From an uncultured Oscillibacter sp. (GTDB taxonomy: Bacteria > Bacillota > Clostridia > Oscillospirales > Oscillospiraceae), in NCBI GenBank assembly GCA_950097265.1, contig CATNDJ010000001.1:1-64000 (forward strand): a DNA stretch of 64,000 bases, in the 5' to 3' direction. This document shows positions 47,847 through 58,711 of the stretch, in pieces. Position numbers and translations under genes: made by a program. A model generated the notes under the pieces. It searched no databases. It was not told the origin of the DNA and was given only the letters and a program-made list of their open reading frames with translations. The stretch's first letter is position 1, and every line of letters starts with the position of its first letter.

Positions 47847-50597
47847 ATGGGTCTGATTCAGAAGATTTTTGGCGACTACAGTTCCCGGGAGCTGAAGTCC
47901 ATTACCCCTATCGCAGACAAAATTGAGGCCATGGCCGACGAGTACAAAGCCATGAGCGACGCCCAGCTTCAGGCGAAAACCCAGGAGTTCAAGGACCGCC
48001 TTCAAAACGGCGAGACCCTGGACGACATCCTGCCCGAGGCCTTCGCAACCGTCCGGGAGGCGTCGGACCGGGTGCTGGGCCTCCGGCCCTACCGGGTGCA
48101 GCTGGTGGGCGGTATCGTGCTCCACCAGGGGCGCATCGCCGAGATGAAGACCGGTGAGGGCAAGACCCTGGTGGCCACCCTGCCCGCCTACCTCAACGCC
48201 CTGGCGGGAAAGGGCGTCCACATCGTCACGGTCAACGACTACCTGGCCAAGCGCGACTCCGAGTGGATGGGCAAGGTCCACCGCTTCCTGGGGCTCAAGG
48301 TGGGCCTCATCGTCCACGGCCTGACCTCCAAGCAGCGCCAGGAGGCTTACGCCGCCGACATCACCTATGGAACCAACAATGAAATGGGCTTTGACTACCT
48401 CCGGGACAACATGTGCATCTACTCCCAGGAGCTGGTCCAGCGGGGACACTCCTTCGCCATCGTGGACGAGGTGGACTCCATCCTGATCGACGAGGCCCGG
48501 ACCCCCCTCATCATCTCCGGCCAGGGCGAGAAGTCCACCCAGATGTACGACCTGACGGAAATGTTTGTCTCCAGGCTCAAAAAGCAGGTGGTGGTCCAGG
48601 TGGACAACAAGGAAGAAGAAGCCGCGGACATCGACGCGGACTACGTGGTGGACGAAAAGGCCAAAACGGCCACCCTCACCGCCCGGGGCATCGCCAAGGC
48701 GGAGGAGTATTTCCACGTGGAAAACCTCTCCGACCCCTCCAACTCCACGGTAAGCCACCACATCAACCAGGCCCTGAAGGCCCACGGCACCATGAAACGG
48801 GACATCGACTACGTGGTAAAAGACGGGGAAGTTATCATCGTGGACGAGTTCACCGGCCGTCTGATGTTCGGCCGCCGGTACTCCAACGGGCTCCACCAGG
48901 CCATCGAGGCCAAGGAGCACGTAAACGTCAACAGCGAAAACCGGACCCTGGCCACCATCACCTTCCAGAACTACTTCCGGCTCTACGACAAGCTCTCCGG
49001 CATGACCGGCACGGCCATGACGGAGCAGGAGGAATTCGGGACCATCTACAACCTGGACATCATCGAAATCCCCACCAACCGGCCCAACCAGCGGGACGAC
49101 CACCACGACGTGGTCTACAAGACCGAGGCCGGGAAGTTCCGGGCCGTCATCTCCCAAATCAAGGAGTGCCACGAAAAGGGCCAGCCCGTCCTGGTGGGCA
49201 CAGTGTCCATCGAGAAGAACGAGCTTTTGAGCAAACTCCTGGCCCGGGAGGGCATCAAGCACAACCTGCTGAACGCCAAGAACCACGAAAAGGAAGCGGA
49301 AATCGTGGCCCAGGCGGGCAAGCTGGGGGCCGTCACCGTGGCCACCAATATGGCGGGCCGCGGCACCGATATCATGCTGGGGGGCAACGCCGAGTACCTG
49401 GCCCGGGCGGACCTGACCAAGGCGGGCTACTCCGAGGAGGTCATCGTGGACGCCACGGGCTACGCCGACACGAGCGACCAGGAAATCCTGGAAGCCCGGA
49501 AGCTCTTTGCCGAAAAATTAGCCCAGCACAAAGCGGAAATTGCCGACGAGGCGGACCGGGTCCGGGAGGCCGGGGGATTGTTCATCATCGGCACGGAGCG
49601 TCACGAGTCCCGCCGGATTGACAACCAGCTCAGAGGCCGGGCGGGCCGCCAGGGAGACCCCGGCGAAACCCGGTTTTACATCTCCCTGGAGGACGACCTG
49701 ATGCGTCTTTTCGGCGGGGACCGGATCACCAACATGATGGAGCGGTTTGACCTGGATGAGGACACGCCCATCGAAAACAAAATGCTGACGAAAGCCATTG
49801 AAAACGCCCAGACCACCGTGGAGTCCCGGAACTTCCAGTCCCGGAAGTCCGTGCTGGAATATGACGACGTTATGAACAAGCAGCGGGAGCTGATTTACAG
49901 CCAGCGCCGCCAGGTTCTGGACGGCATGGACATCAAAGACACGGTGCTGAACATGATGCACACCTCTATCGGGAACCACGTCAGCCTGGCCTTCGGCGAA
50001 AAGCAGCATTTGGACGCCGCCGGATACCGGGAGATGCTCCGGGGACTGGAGGGCATGTACTTCGCCAAAGGCGCGGTGAGCATCCCCGAGGCCGAGGTGT
50101 CCCATAAGAGCCAGGAGGACTTTGACGAGGCCTTCATCGCCGCCGCCCAGAGCTTCTACGAGAACAAGGAGGCGGAAATTACCAGCCCCATCATGCGGGA
50201 GCTGGAACGGGTCGTCATGCTCCGGGTCGTCGACGAGTACTGGATGGACCACATCGACGCCATGGACGACCTGAAACAGGGTATCCGGCTCCAGTCTTAC
50301 GGCAATAACAACCCGGTAGACGTGTACAAGCGGGAGTCCCTGGACATGTTCGAGGAGATGATCGCCGCCATCCAGGACGAGACCGTCCGGCGGCTGTACT
50401 CCGTGCGGCTGAAGAAGGATGAGGAGGTCAAGCGGGAGCGGGTGGCCAAGGGCATGGTGGAAAACGTCGGCGGCGACGGCACCAAGCCGAAAAAGCAGCC
50501 CCTCAAGGTTGTGAAAATCGGGCGGAACGACCCCTGCCCCTGCGGCAGCGGGCTGAAGTGGAAAAAATGTACCTGCCCGGAGTATCACCAGAATTAA
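47847..50597 (+). CDS. secA: Preprotein translocase ATPase SecA
   Basis: A 916-residue motor of the Sec system, which pushes preproteins through SecYEG. The DEAD motor has MKTGEGKT (Walker A), [20 protein letters not shown] (Walker B region) and the second motor domain [13 protein letters not shown], plus [10 protein letters not shown]. The preprotein cross-linking domain, helical wing and the C-terminal zinc-binding SEC-C motif (C-P-C-G-S-G-x8-C) are present, so the protein is complete. The start at 47847 has AAAGGAAG upstream; the open frame extends 35 codons further without sense. The 264-base gap before it holds the divergent promoters, not resolved confidently. Confidence 0.97.
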   Translation: MGLIQKIFGDYSSRELKSITPIADKIEAMADEYKAMSDAQLQAKTQEFKDRLQNGETLDDILPEAFATVREASDRVLGLRPYRVQLVGGIVLHQGRIAEMKTGEGKTLVATLPAYLNALAGKGVHIVTVNDYLAKRDSEWMGKVHRFLGLKVGLIVHGLTSKQRQEAYAADITYGTNNEMGFDYLRDNMCIYSQELVQRGHSFAIVDEVDSILIDEARTPLIISGQGEKSTQMYDLTEMFVSRLKKQVVVQVDNKEEEAADIDADYVVDEKAKTATLTARGIAKAEEYFHVENLSDPSNSTVSHHINQALKAHGTMKRDIDYVVKDGEVIIVDEFTGRLMFGRRYSNGLHQAIEAKEHVNVNSENRTLATITFQNYFRLYDKLSGMTGTAMTEQEEFGTIYNLDIIEIPTNRPNQRDDHHDVVYKTEAGKFRAVISQIKECHEKGQPVLVGTVSIEKNELLSKLLAREGIKHNLLNAKNHEKEAEIVAQAGKLGAVTVATNMAGRGTDIMLGGNAEYLARADLTKAGYSEEVIVDATGYADTSDQEILEARKLFAEKLAQHKAEIADEADRVREAGGLFIIGTERHESRRIDNQLRGRAGRQGDPGETRFYISLEDDLMRLFGGDRITNMMERFDLDEDTPIENKMLTKAIENAQTTVESRNFQSRKSVLEYDDVMNKQRELIYSQRRQVLDGMDIKDTVLNMMHTSIGNHVSLAFGEKQHLDAAGYREMLRGLEGMYFAKGAVSIPEAEVSHKSQEDFDEAFIAAAQSFYENKEAEITSPIMRELERVVMLRVVDEYWMDHIDAMDDLKQGIRLQSYGNNNPVDVYKRESLDMFEEMIAAIQDETVRRLYSVRLKKDEEVKRERVAKGMVENVGGDGTKPKKQPLKVVKIGRNDPCPCGSGLKWKKCTCPEYHQN

Positions 50598-50606
50598 GGA
50601 GGGCAA

Positions 50607-50873
50607 ATGGATAAGAAGGATGACAGTGTTCTTTTCCTGCTCCAGGATATCAAAGAACTCGTGTTTGGCATTGCGTTGATCCTGTTGGGCGGAATCTTGC
50701 TGTATGCTTCCATTCTGGACAGCGGCGCGGTTGAGCTGTTTGCGCTTCTGGGCCTCCCGGTGCTGGCCTATGGCGTGTTCCACATCTGGAACGGCTGGAC
50801 GAACCATAAGCCGGTTGAGAAAAACGGCGAAGGCCAAAAGAAAGAAGAACAGGGAGGCCCCCATGCCCTTTGA
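50607..50873 (+). CDS. Small membrane protein, 88 aa
   Basis: Two hydrophobic helices (about 16-36 and 40-60) followed by a polar, Lys/Glu-rich tail. No family recognised. It starts 9 bases after secA, with a GGAGGGC site that overlaps the spacing. The last codons overlap the start of pgeF by 11 bases, so the three genes are probably one operon. It looks like an inner-membrane helper with no assigned function. Confidence 0.7.
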   Translation: MDKKDDSVLFLLQDIKELVFGIALILLGGILLYASILDSGAVELFALLGLPVLAYGVFHIWNGWTNHKPVEKNGEGQKKEEQGGPHAL

Positions 50874-51687
50874 AACCCACGAACAAAACGGCCTGGTCTG
50901 GTTCACCGCCTCGAACTTAGGCGGCGTCCGGCATGGCTTTTCCACCCGCCTGGGGGGCGTCTCCCCCGCCCCCTGGGACAGCCTGAACCTCCGCCCCGGC
51001 ATGGGGGACGGGCGGGATGCCATGCTGGAAAATTACCGCCGCTTCTGCGCCGCCATCCGTGTGGACATGGATCGTACCGTCCTCTCCCGGCAGGTTCATG
51101 AGACGAACGTCCGGGCCTGTACGGAGGCCGACGCCGGGAAGGGCCTCTTCCGGGAGCGGGACTATGACAGCGCCGACGCGCTGGTGACGGATGTTCCGGG
51201 CTTGACGTTGTTCGTCTTTTCCGCCGACTGCGGGATCGTGCTCCTCCACGACCCGGACACCGGGGCCGTGGGGGCGGCCCACGCCGGGTGGCGGGGCTGC
51301 GCCGGGGGGATTGTGGAGAAGACGGTCCGGGAGATGGTCCGCCGTTATGGGTCCAGGCCGGAGCGGCTGCAAGCGGCCCTGGGGCCCTGCATCGGGCAGT
51401 GCTGCTTTGAAAGCGACGGGGACGTTCCCGCCGCCATGCGGGAAGCCCTGGGGAAGGACGCGGAGGCTTATCTGGAAAAACGGGGCCCCAAGTGGCATGT
51501 GGACCTGGAGGGGCTGAACCGCCAATGGCTGCTGCGGGCGGGCCTGCCGCGGGAGCGTATAGAGGCCTCCGGCCTCTGCACCGGCTGCCGCCCGGACCTG
51601 TTCTGGTCCCACCGGAAGCTGGGAGAGGCCCGGGGCGTTCAGTGCGCGGCAATTTCCGCCGGAATTACACAGGATCGGTTTTTATGA
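50863..51687 (+). CDS. pgeF: Peptidoglycan editing factor PgeF (DUF152/laccase-domain)
   Basis: A 274-residue member of the YfiH/PgeF family. Conserved blocks: FSTRLGGVSPAPWDSLNLRP, LSRQVHETNVR (metal His), DALVTDVPGLTLFVFSADCG (Cys-containing site), VGAAHAGWRGCAGGIV (metal His) and AALGPCIGQCCFE. The family removes wrongly incorporated residues from peptidoglycan precursors and has also been reported to deaminate purine nucleosides. AGGGAGG precedes the ATG at 50863. It overlaps the next gene (ATGA). Confidence 0.92.
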   Translation: MPFETHEQNGLVWFTASNLGGVRHGFSTRLGGVSPAPWDSLNLRPGMGDGRDAMLENYRRFCAAIRVDMDRTVLSRQVHETNVRACTEADAGKGLFRERDYDSADALVTDVPGLTLFVFSADCGIVLLHDPDTGAVGAAHAGWRGCAGGIVEKTVREMVRRYGSRPERLQAALGPCIGQCCFESDGDVPAAMREALGKDAEAYLEKRGPKWHVDLEGLNRQWLLRAGLPRERIEASGLCTGCRPDLFWSHRKLGEARGVQCAAISAGITQDRFL

Positions 51688-53213
51688 AACTTTCAAAAAT
51701 GATGGCCATCGCGCTGGCGATGGCCTGTCTGCTCACCGGCTGCTGGCAGGAGGAGCCGCCGGAAGAACCGGAAGCCGTACTTCCCTCCCTGGAGGAGGCG
51801 GAGCCGCCGGAGGAGGGCGGGCCCGCCCTGCCGGAGCGCTTCGCCCTGCCCTACATGCCCGGGCGGAGCCTGGACCCGGTGGACTGCGCCGACGGGATGC
51901 AGCAGGTGGCGGCGTCCCTGCTCTACGAGGGCCTGTTCCGCCTGGGCGGGAGCTTTGAGCCCCAGCTCTGCCTGTGCGTCAGCTACACCCACGACGAAAC
52001 CGCCGTCCGGTATACCTTCAACCTCCGCCCGGGGGTGGAGTTCTCCGACGGCACGCCCCTGACGGGCCGGGACGTGAAGGCTTCCCTGGACCGGGCCAGA
52101 GCCTCCGACCGCTACCGGAGCCGCTTGGCGGGCGTCTCTTCCATCAGCGCCTCTGAGGGCAGCGTGACCGTCTCCCTGAGCAGCCCCAACGCCGCCCTTC
52201 CCTCCCTGCTGGACGTGCCCATCGTGAAATCCGGGAGCCAGGACGGCCCCGCTCCTATCGGCACCGGCCCTTATTTTTACGCCGAGGAGGAAACCGGAGC
52301 CTACCTCATTGCCAACCAGTCCTGGTGGAAGGGGGAAAGCCAGCCGGTGGACCGGATCGCCCTGGTGGAGGCCCCGGACGACGACGCCATGCTCTACCGC
52401 TTCTCCTCCCATGAGGTCCAGCTGATCACGGCGGATCTCACTGGCGTGCTGGCGGTGAGCACCACCGGCAGCGTGGGCTGTGTGGACGCGGACACCGCCG
52501 TGCTCCAGTATGTGGGCTGCAACACGGCCCGGGCTCCCCTGGACAGCCCCTCTCTCCGCCGGGCCCTGTCGGCGGGAATCAACCGGGCGAATATTGCCGG
52601 CGCTTACCTCTCAGGCCACGGGAAGGCCGCGGCTTTCCCGGTGTCCCCGGCCTCGGCCCTGTACCCGGCGGCGCTGGAGGAGGCCTATTCCCCGGACGGC
52701 TTCTCCGCCGCCCTGGCGGAGAGCGGCTATGTCTCCGGGGCTCCCCTGGTCCTGCTGGTCAACGAGGAAAACGGCTTTAAGAAGGCTATCGCCGCCTACC
52801 TGGCGGAGAGCTGGACTGCCGGGGGCGTGCCGGTGGAAGTCCGGGTCCTGCCCTGGGAGGAGTACGCCGCCGCCCTGGCCGCGGGGGACTTCGACCTCTA
52901 TTACGGCGAGGCCCGCCTCACCGCCGACTGGGACCTGGGGAGCCTGCTGGAGCCCGGCGGGGCGCTGAACTACGGCCATTGGTCCCACCCCGACACCAGC
53001 CGCCTCCTGGCGGAGCTGGCCGGAGCCCAGGACCGGACGGCGGCTATGCGGGCCCTGTGCGTCCATCTGAAGGACCAGGCTCCCCTCCTGCCGGTGTGCT
53101 TCAAGTCCGTCTCCGTGCTGACCCAGGCGGGAGTAGCAGAGGGCCTCCAGCCCACGGCGGCGGAGCCCTTCTACAACCTGGGACAGTGCGTGATTCACCT
53201 GGAGGAAAAATAA
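51684..53213 (+). CDS. Peptide-type ABC transporter substrate-binding lipoprotein
   Basis: A 509-residue lipoprotein: signal peptide with lipobox L-L-T-G-C (Cys21 or so), then an acidic P/E linker. It belongs to the SBP_bac_5 family, with RSLDPVDCADGMQQVAASLLYEGLFR, LRPGVEFSDGTPLTGRDVKASL, PIGTGPYFYAEEETGAYL and the later LRRALSAGINR. It overlaps pgeF by 4 bases. No permease or ATPase gene is adjacent, so the partners are elsewhere. Peptides are the usual substrates, though the family also binds other compounds. Confidence 0.88.
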   Translation: MKLSKMMAIALAMACLLTGCWQEEPPEEPEAVLPSLEEAEPPEEGGPALPERFALPYMPGRSLDPVDCADGMQQVAASLLYEGLFRLGGSFEPQLCLCVSYTHDETAVRYTFNLRPGVEFSDGTPLTGRDVKASLDRARASDRYRSRLAGVSSISASEGSVTVSLSSPNAALPSLLDVPIVKSGSQDGPAPIGTGPYFYAEEETGAYLIANQSWWKGESQPVDRIALVEAPDDDAMLYRFSSHEVQLITADLTGVLAVSTTGSVGCVDADTAVLQYVGCNTARAPLDSPSLRRALSAGINRANIAGAYLSGHGKAAAFPVSPASALYPAALEEAYSPDGFSAALAESGYVSGAPLVLLVNEENGFKKAIAAYLAESWTAGGVPVEVRVLPWEEYAAALAAGDFDLYYGEARLTADWDLGSLLEPGGALNYGHWSHPDTSRLLAELAGAQDRTAAMRALCVHLKDQAPLLPVCFKSVSVLTQAGVAEGLQPTAAEPFYNLGQCVIHLEEK

Positions 53214-53219
53214 CAGCGA

Positions 53220-53247
53220 GGCCCCCGGCTTGCGCCGGGGGCCTTTT
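53220..53247 (+). terminator. Terminator of the secA-pgeF-lipoprotein operon
   Basis: GGCCCCCGGC (53220-53229), loop TTGC, GCCGGGGGCC (53234-53243), then TTTT, seven bases past the lipoprotein stop. Confidence 0.92.
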
Positions 53248-53263
53248 CCGGGAGACGGGCATG

Positions 53264-53294
53264 AAAAGACCGCCGCGCCTTTGGCGCGGCGGTC
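53264..53294 (-). terminator. Terminator of rpsU
   Basis: GACCGCCGCGCC and GGCGCGGCGGTC form a 12-bp stem with a 3-base loop, followed by TTTT on the minus strand, about 20 bases past the rpsU stop. Confidence 0.9.
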
Positions 53295-53313
53295 TCTCAG
53301 GACTCTTAAGCGC

Positions 53314-53496
53314 TTAGTAGTAACGCTTCTTGTTCTTGCGAGCGGCCTCAGATTTCTTGCGCCGCTTCACGCTGGGGCTCTCGTAGTGCTCCCGCTTCCG
53401 GACCTCGGCCAGAACGCCGGCCTTGGCGCAGCTGCGCTTGAAACGCTTCAGTGCGCTGTCGATGGATTCGTTTTCCTTGACGTGGATCTCAGACAT
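53314..53496 (-). CDS. rpsU: 30S ribosomal protein bS21
   Basis: A 60-residue basic protein with the bS21 pattern: [20 protein letters not shown], then R-S-C-A-K-A-G and the E[17 protein letters not shown] segment, ending in K-K-R-Y-Y. It belongs to the small ribosomal subunit and helps initiation. It is a monocistronic gene with its own terminator. Confidence 0.97.
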   Translation of the reverse strand: MSEIHVKENESIDSALKRFKRSCAKAGVLAEVRKREHYESPSVKRRKKSEAARKNKKRYY

Positions 53497-53747
53497 CTAT
53501 ATTTTCCCTCCCTCCGAGGTATCCGGCTATCTCCAGGATACTTTAAGGGCCATGTACTATGGCTTCAACATCGCTATTATACAGATTTGGAGGAAACTTG
53601 TCAAGAGCAATTCCAAAATCTCTGTTTCTTATAATCTGCCCGGAAACCGGGGCGGAAAAACAGGAAAATTTCCCCCGGGAAAGGGCCTGTATCCCGCCCG
53701 CGGCGCCGCTTTTAGCAAAAATGACGAAGAAAACGAAAAATTTTCTA

Positions 53748-53776
53748 TTGACAAACCGCCGGAAATCCTGTATCTT
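53748..53776 (+). promoter_or_regulatory. Promoter of the T-box/leu operon
   Basis: TTGACA (53748-53753), a 17-base spacer, TATCTT (53771-53776). The transcript would start near 53783 and run through the T-box leader. Confidence 0.7.
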
Positions 53777-53784
53777 ATAGCCCA

Positions 53785-54065
53785 ACAGCAAAGCAATGAA
53801 ACGCGACGACAGGGAGAAAGTTCTTTTCCGGACGCTTCAGAGAGCCGCCGGACGCTGCGAGGCGGCGCGAAGGGGAAGAACGTCACTGGCCCTCGAGCGG
53901 CTCCGCTGAGACCGGACGGGTTTAGGCGGAGACGGCCGGCCTCGTTATTGGCCGAAGCCTTGTTTGAGGCTGTGAGGGCCGTTGGGCAACCGGCGGCTAA
54001 ACCAGGGTGGTACCGCGTGTTGATTGACACGCCCCTGACTCGAAGGAGTCGGGGGCGTTTTCTTG
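53785..54065 (+). promoter_or_regulatory. T-box riboswitch upstream of leuA
   Basis: The T-box sequence AGGGTGGTACCGCG is at 54004-54017. A terminator follows, CGCCCCTGACTC with GAGTCGGGGGCG (54030-54057) and TTTTC. The upstream part holds a long stem I region; a candidate specifier CUC (Leu) lies in GGCCCTCGAG near 53890-53900. Uncharged tRNA-Leu should favour the antiterminator and turn on leuA-leuC-leuD-leuB. The leucine assignment rests on the downstream genes and on the candidate codon. No gene lies in 53497-54110. Confidence 0.93.
54030..54062 (+). terminator. T-box regulated terminator
   Basis: CGCCCCTGACTC (54030-54041), loop GAAG, GAGTCGGGGGCG (54046-54057), TTTTC. It competes with the antiterminator formed by the T-box sequence and lies 50 bases before leuA. 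Confidence 0.9.
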
Positions 54066-54110
54066 TCCCCTGACCAATTCAACGCCATATTCTGCAAGGA
54101 GGACACTGCT

Positions 54111-55796
54111 ATGAAACCCGGATTTGAAAAGTACATTCCCTTCCAGCCTCAGCCCATTCGGGGCCGCACCTGGCCGGACCGGAGGATTACCAGGGCCCCC
54201 GTCTGGTGCTCCGTGGACCTGCGGGACGGCAACCAGGCGCTGATCGACCCCATGAACCTGGCGGAAAAGCTGGAGTACTTCCACACGCTGGTGAACATCG
54301 GCGTAAAGGAAATTGAGATCGGCTTCCCTTCCGCCAGCGAGACGGAATATGAAATCTGCCGGGAACTCATTGAGGGCGGGCACATCCCCGACGACGTGAC
54401 GATCCAGGTGCTGGTCCAGGCCCGGGAACACCTCATTAAAAAGACCTTCGAGGCTATCCAGGGCGCGAAGAATGTCATTCTCCATTTCTACAACTCCACC
54501 TCCACCCTTCAGCGCAAGGTGGTCTTCCACATGGACTGCGACGACATCACCAAAATCGCCACCGACGCCGCGGACCTCATCTACGAGATGTCCCAGCCCC
54601 TGATCGAGCAGGGCATGAACCTCCGCTTCGAGTATTCCCCCGAGTCCTTCATGGGCACGGAGATGGACTACGCCGTGGAAATCTGTCAGGCGGTGCTGGA
54701 GCATCTCCACGCCACACCGGAAAAAAAGGTCATCTTAAACCTCCCCACCACGGTGGAGAACTGCATGCCCAATCAGTTCGCCGACATGCTGGAGTACTTC
54801 TGCCGGAAGATTCCCGGCCGGGACCGGGCCATTATTTCCCTTCATCCCCACAATGACCGGGGCTGCGGCGTGGCCACCACGGAGATGGGCCTGCTGGCCG
54901 GAGCCGACCGGGTAGAGGCCACCCTCTTCGGCAACGGGGAGCGCACCGGAAACGTGGACCTGGTGACCCTGGCCATGAACATGTACACCCAGGGCGTGGA
55001 CCCGGAGCTGGATTTCTCCAACATCAATAAAATCAAGGAGATGTTCGAGCGGTGCACCAAGATGCCCGTGGGCGACCGCCAGCCCTATGCGGGCAAGCTG
55101 GTCTTCACCGCCTTCTCCGGAAGCCATCAGGACGCCATCAACAAGGGCGTCCAGTATATGAAGAGTTCCGGGTCCGAATACTGGGAGATTCCCTATCTTC
55201 CCATCGACCCTGCCGACATGGGCCGGGAGTACGAGCCTATCATCCGCATCAACTCCCAGTCCGGCAAGGGCGGAGCGGCCTATATTATGGAGCACAACTT
55301 CGGCTTCGACCTGCCCAAGTCCATGCAGCCGGAGTTCGGCCACATCGTCCAGGTGGAGACGGACAAGGTGGGCAAGGAGATCGCCCCGGAGCGGATCAAC
55401 GAGCTGTTCCACCAGGAGTATGTGGACATCCGCCAGCCCTATCAGCTCCTCAAGCACGCCTTCCGGGAGACCGTGGACGCCGAGGGTCACTCCCACGTGG
55501 CCTTCCAGGGGACCCTCCGGCACACGGACACGGTGTTCGAGGTCTCCGGCGAGGGCAACGGCCCCATCGACGCCTTCTTCAACGCCATTCAAGGAGAGAA
55601 AATCGACCGCTTCACCTTCCTGGACTACGCCTCCCACGCCATCACCGACGGCTCCGACTCCCAGGGCGTGGCCTATATCCTGCTCCAGGACCGGCGCACC
55701 GGCAAGCAGTATTGGGGCGTGGGCCTGAGCCACAACATCAACCTGGCGCCTCTCCGGGCCATCCTCTCCGCCATCAACCGGGCCAAGCGGGCGTAA
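54111..55796 (+). CDS. leuA: 2-Isopropylmalate synthase (long LeuA2 form)
   Basis: A 561-residue enzyme that joins acetyl-CoA and 2-oxoisovalerate, the first step of leucine synthesis. The catalytic TIM barrel shows DLRDGNQALIDP (metal Asp), FPSASETEYE, FEYSPESFMG and the metal His pair in SLHPHNDRGCG. The C-terminal part (about 430-560) is the regulatory LeuA dimer domain that binds leucine. Both N-terminal KYIPFQP and overall length fit the LeuA2 type. AAGGAGG precedes the ATG at 54111. It follows the T-box leader and begins the leu operon. Confidence 0.95.
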   Translation: MKPGFEKYIPFQPQPIRGRTWPDRRITRAPVWCSVDLRDGNQALIDPMNLAEKLEYFHTLVNIGVKEIEIGFPSASETEYEICRELIEGGHIPDDVTIQVLVQAREHLIKKTFEAIQGAKNVILHFYNSTSTLQRKVVFHMDCDDITKIATDAADLIYEMSQPLIEQGMNLRFEYSPESFMGTEMDYAVEICQAVLEHLHATPEKKVILNLPTTVENCMPNQFADMLEYFCRKIPGRDRAIISLHPHNDRGCGVATTEMGLLAGADRVEATLFGNGERTGNVDLVTLAMNMYTQGVDPELDFSNINKIKEMFERCTKMPVGDRQPYAGKLVFTAFSGSHQDAINKGVQYMKSSGSEYWEIPYLPIDPADMGREYEPIIRINSQSGKGGAAYIMEHNFGFDLPKSMQPEFGHIVQVETDKVGKEIAPERINELFHQEYVDIRQPYQLLKHAFRETVDAEGHSHVAFQGTLRHTDTVFEVSGEGNGPIDAFFNAIQGEKIDRFTFLDYASHAITDGSDSQGVAYILLQDRRTGKQYWGVGLSHNINLAPLRAILSAINRAKRA

Positions 55797-55833
55797 GCGG
55801 ACATTCAAGAATTGATAAGGAGCGTGACAACAA

Positions 55834-57093
55834 ATGGGAATGACCATGACACAGAAAATCCTGGCGAAGCACGCGGGGCTTCCCTCCGTCCGGGCGGGAC
55901 AGCTCATCCAGGCCAAGCTGGACCTGGTGCTGGGCAACGACATCACCACCCCTGTGGCCGTCAACGAGTTCGAGGCGGCGGGCTTTGACCGGGTCTTTGA
56001 CAAGAGCAAAATCGCCCTGGTAATGGACCACTTCGCCCCTAACAAAGATATCAAGGCCGCCGCCCAGTGCAAGCAGTGCCGCGCTTTCGCCCGGCGGTTC
56101 GACATCGACCACTACTTCGACGTGGGTGAAATGGGCATCGAGCACGCCCTGCTCCCGGAAAAGGGCCTGGTGGCTCCCGGCGAGGCCGTCATCGGCGCGG
56201 ACTCCCACACCTGCACCTACGGGGCCCTGGGCGCCTTCTCCACCGGCGTGGGGTCCACGGACATGGGCGCGGCCATGGCGGCGGGAGAGACGTGGTTCAA
56301 GGTACCCTCCGCCATCAAGGTGAACCTCACCGGCAAGCTCCGCCCCTTCGTCTCCGGCAAGGACGTGATTCTGACCCTCATCGGCATGATCGGCGTGGAC
56401 GGGGCCCGTTATCAGTCCCTGGAGTTCGCCGGGCCCGGCGTGGCCGAGCTCAGCATTTACGACCGGCTGACCATCTCCAACATGGCCATCGAGGCCGGGG
56501 CGAAAAACGGTATCTTCCCCGTGGACGAGGTGACGAAAGCCTACGTGGAGGGCCGGGTAAACCGCCCCTGGACCGCCTATGAAGCCGACCCGGACGCGGA
56601 GTATGAGCGCACGGTGGACATCGACCTTTCCCAGGTGGACTGCACCGTGGCCTATCCCCACCTCCCCGAGAACGCCCACAGCGCCCGGGAGGGGAAGGAC
56701 GTCCGAATCGACCAGATTGTCATCGGCTCCTGCACCAACGGCCAGCTCCCCGACCTGGAGGCCGCCGCCGCCATTTTGAAGGGCCGTCATCTGGCCCGGG
56801 ACGTCCGGGGCATCGTCATCCCCGCCACGATGAACGTCTACCGGGAAGCTATGCGCCGGGGGCTTACCGACATTTTCCTGGACGCGGGCTGCATCGTTTC
56901 CACCCCCACCTGCGGGCCCTGCCTTGGCGGCTACATGGGCATCCTGGCGGCGGGAGAGCGCTGCGTCTCCACCACCAACCGGAACTTCGTGGGCCGCATG
57001 GGCCACGTGGACAGCGAGGTCTATCTCGCCTCCCCCGCCGTGGCCGCCGCGTCGGGCATCGCCGGGCACATCGCCCATCCTGAGGAGGTTTGA
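55834..57093 (+). CDS. leuC: 3-Isopropylmalate dehydratase large subunit
   Basis: A 419-residue aconitase-type protein. The iron-sulphur Cys ligands are visible in [14 protein letters not shown] and the later [13 protein letters not shown]. An early MDHFAPNKD and the [14 protein letters not shown] block complete the active site. The short form (about 420 residues) is typical of bacterial-archaeal LeuC2-type enzymes. It works as a complex with the LeuD subunit. The ATG follows leuA by 37 bases with AAGGAGCG before it. Confidence 0.95.
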   Translation: MGMTMTQKILAKHAGLPSVRAGQLIQAKLDLVLGNDITTPVAVNEFEAAGFDRVFDKSKIALVMDHFAPNKDIKAAAQCKQCRAFARRFDIDHYFDVGEMGIEHALLPEKGLVAPGEAVIGADSHTCTYGALGAFSTGVGSTDMGAAMAAGETWFKVPSAIKVNLTGKLRPFVSGKDVILTLIGMIGVDGARYQSLEFAGPGVAELSIYDRLTISNMAIEAGAKNGIFPVDEVTKAYVEGRVNRPWTAYEADPDAEYERTVDIDLSQVDCTVAYPHLPENAHSAREGKDVRIDQIVIGSCTNGQLPDLEAAAAILKGRHLARDVRGIVIPATMNVYREAMRRGLTDIFLDAGCIVSTPTCGPCLGGYMGILAAGERCVSTTNRNFVGRMGHVDSEVYLASPAVAAASGIAGHIAHPEEV

Positions 57094-57095
57094 AC

Positions 57096-57593
57096 ATGAA
57101 CGTACAGGGAACCGTCCATAAATACGGGGATCACGTGGATACCGACGTCATCATCCCCGCCCGCTATCTGAACACCCCGGACCACAAGGAACTGGCCGCC
57201 CACTGCATGGAGGACATCGACAAGGAGTTCATCCGCAAAGTAAAGCCCGGAGACGTCATGGTGGCCGGTGTGAACTTCGGCTGCGGCTCCTCCCGGGAGC
57301 ACGCCCCCATCGCCATCAAGGCCAGCGGAGTGAGCTGCGTCATCGCGGCCACCTTCGCCCGGATTTTCTACCGGAACGCCATCAACATCGGCCTGGCCAT
57401 CCTGGAGTGCCCCGCGGCCAGCACGGGCATCTCCGACGGGGACCAGGTGTCCGTGGACTTCGACACGGGAGTCATCACCAACGTCACCAAAAACGAGACC
57501 TACCAGGCGGAGCCCTTCCCCCCCTTCATCAAGGACATGATCGAAAAGGGCGGGCTCATGGCCTCCTTGAAGGCCGGAAAGGCGGACAAATGA
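57096..57593 (+). CDS. leuD: 3-Isopropylmalate dehydratase small subunit
   Basis: A 165-residue swivel subunit that partners LeuC. Family blocks: [35 protein letters not shown] and [27 protein letters not shown] precedes the ATG at 57096; a TTG at 57090 is too close to it. It begins three bases after leuC ends. Confidence 0.95.
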   Translation: MNVQGTVHKYGDHVDTDVIIPARYLNTPDHKELAAHCMEDIDKEFIRKVKPGDVMVAGVNFGCGSSREHAPIAIKASGVSCVIAATFARIFYRNAINIGLAILECPAASTGISDGDQVSVDFDTGVITNVTKNETYQAEPFPPFIKDMIEKGGLMASLKAGKADK

Positions 57594-58660
57594 ACAAAAC
57601 CATTGCCGTCATCCGGGGCGACGGCATCGGCCCCGAGATTGTAAGCGAGGCCATGGGCGTGCTGGACGCCGTGGCGAAGAAATTCGGCCACTCCTTTATT
57701 TACAAGGAGGCCCCCATGGGAGGCTGCGCCATCGACGCCTTCGGCGTGCCCCTGCCGGACTCCAGTTTGGAAACCTGCCTCAGCTCCGACAGCGTGCTGC
57801 TGGGAGCGGTGGGCGGCCCCAAGTGGGACGCGCAGCCCTCCGCCAACCGCCCGGAGAGGGGCTTGCTAAAGCTCCGCTCTGCCATGGGCCTGTATACCAA
57901 CGTCCGGCCTGCCCGGATGTTCCAGGACCTCTCCGCCGCCTGCCCCCTCCGGGCGGACATCGCGGCCAGGGGCATTGACTTCGTAGTGGTCCGGGAGCTC
58001 ATCGGCGGCATGTACTTCGGTAAGCACACCACCTCCGAGGAGGGCGGCGAGCTGAAGGCCGTGGACGTGTGCTCCTACAGCGAGCACGAGGTCCGCCGGG
58101 TGGCGAAGGTGGCCTTCGACATGGCCCGGAAGCGCCGGGGCCGGGTGACCTCCATCGACAAGGCCAACGTACTGGACACCTCCCGCCTGTGGCGGAAGAC
58201 CGTGGATGAGGTGGCCAAGGACTATCCGGACGTGGAGCTGCTCCACATGTACGTGGACAACGCCGCCATGCAGATCGTCCGGGATCCCAGCCAGTTCGAC
58301 GTCATCGTGACGGAGAACCTCTTCGGGGACATTCTCTCCGACGAAGCCAGCCAGATCACCGGGTCCATCGGCATGATTCCCTCTTCCAGCATGGGCGAGG
58401 GCACTCGGGGCCTCTACGAGCCCATCCACGGCTCCGCCCCGGACATCGCCGGGCAGGACAAGGCCAACCCCATCGGCACCATCCTGGCGGCGGCCATGAT
58501 GCTGCGCTACAGCTTCGACATGGCCGCGGAGGCCGGCGCCGTGGAGGCCGCCGTGGACCGGACCCTGAAGGCGGGTTTCCGCTGCGGGGATATCATGAAC
58601 GAGGGCGGGAAACTCCTGGGCTGCAAGGCCATGGGGGCGGAAATCCGGGCCCGGATTTGA
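57590..58660 (+). CDS. leuB: 3-Isopropylmalate dehydrogenase
   Basis: A 356-residue NAD-dependent oxidative decarboxylase. Visible motifs: [11 protein letters not shown] at the start, the substrate-binding arginines in [29 protein letters not shown], and the metal- and NAD-site [20 protein letters not shown] and [21 protein letters not shown]. The ATG overlaps the leuD stop (ATGA). It is the last gene of the leu operon. Confidence 0.96.
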   Translation: MNKTIAVIRGDGIGPEIVSEAMGVLDAVAKKFGHSFIYKEAPMGGCAIDAFGVPLPDSSLETCLSSDSVLLGAVGGPKWDAQPSANRPERGLLKLRSAMGLYTNVRPARMFQDLSAACPLRADIAARGIDFVVVRELIGGMYFGKHTTSEEGGELKAVDVCSYSEHEVRRVAKVAFDMARKRRGRVTSIDKANVLDTSRLWRKTVDEVAKDYPDVELLHMYVDNAAMQIVRDPSQFDVIVTENLFGDILSDEASQITGSIGMIPSSSMGEGTRGLYEPIHGSAPDIAGQDKANPIGTILAAAMMLRYSFDMAAEAGAVEAAVDRTLKAGFRCGDIMNEGGKLLGCKAMGAEIRARI

Positions 58661-58675
58661 GCAGATAGAATCGAA

Positions 58676-58703
58676 GGGGGAGGCTTTTTAGCCTCCCCCT
58701 TTC
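58676..58703 (+). terminator. Terminator of the leu operon
   Basis: GGGGGAGGCT (58676-58685), loop TTTT, AGCCTCCCCC (58690-58699), TTT. The next gene is convergent and may share it. Confidence 0.9.
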
Positions 58704-58711
58704 GGGTTGTT

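Noticed and set aside
47769-51023. Long minus-strand frames opposite to secA
   Set aside because: secA is unmistakable on the plus strand. The opposite frames arise from its codon bias.
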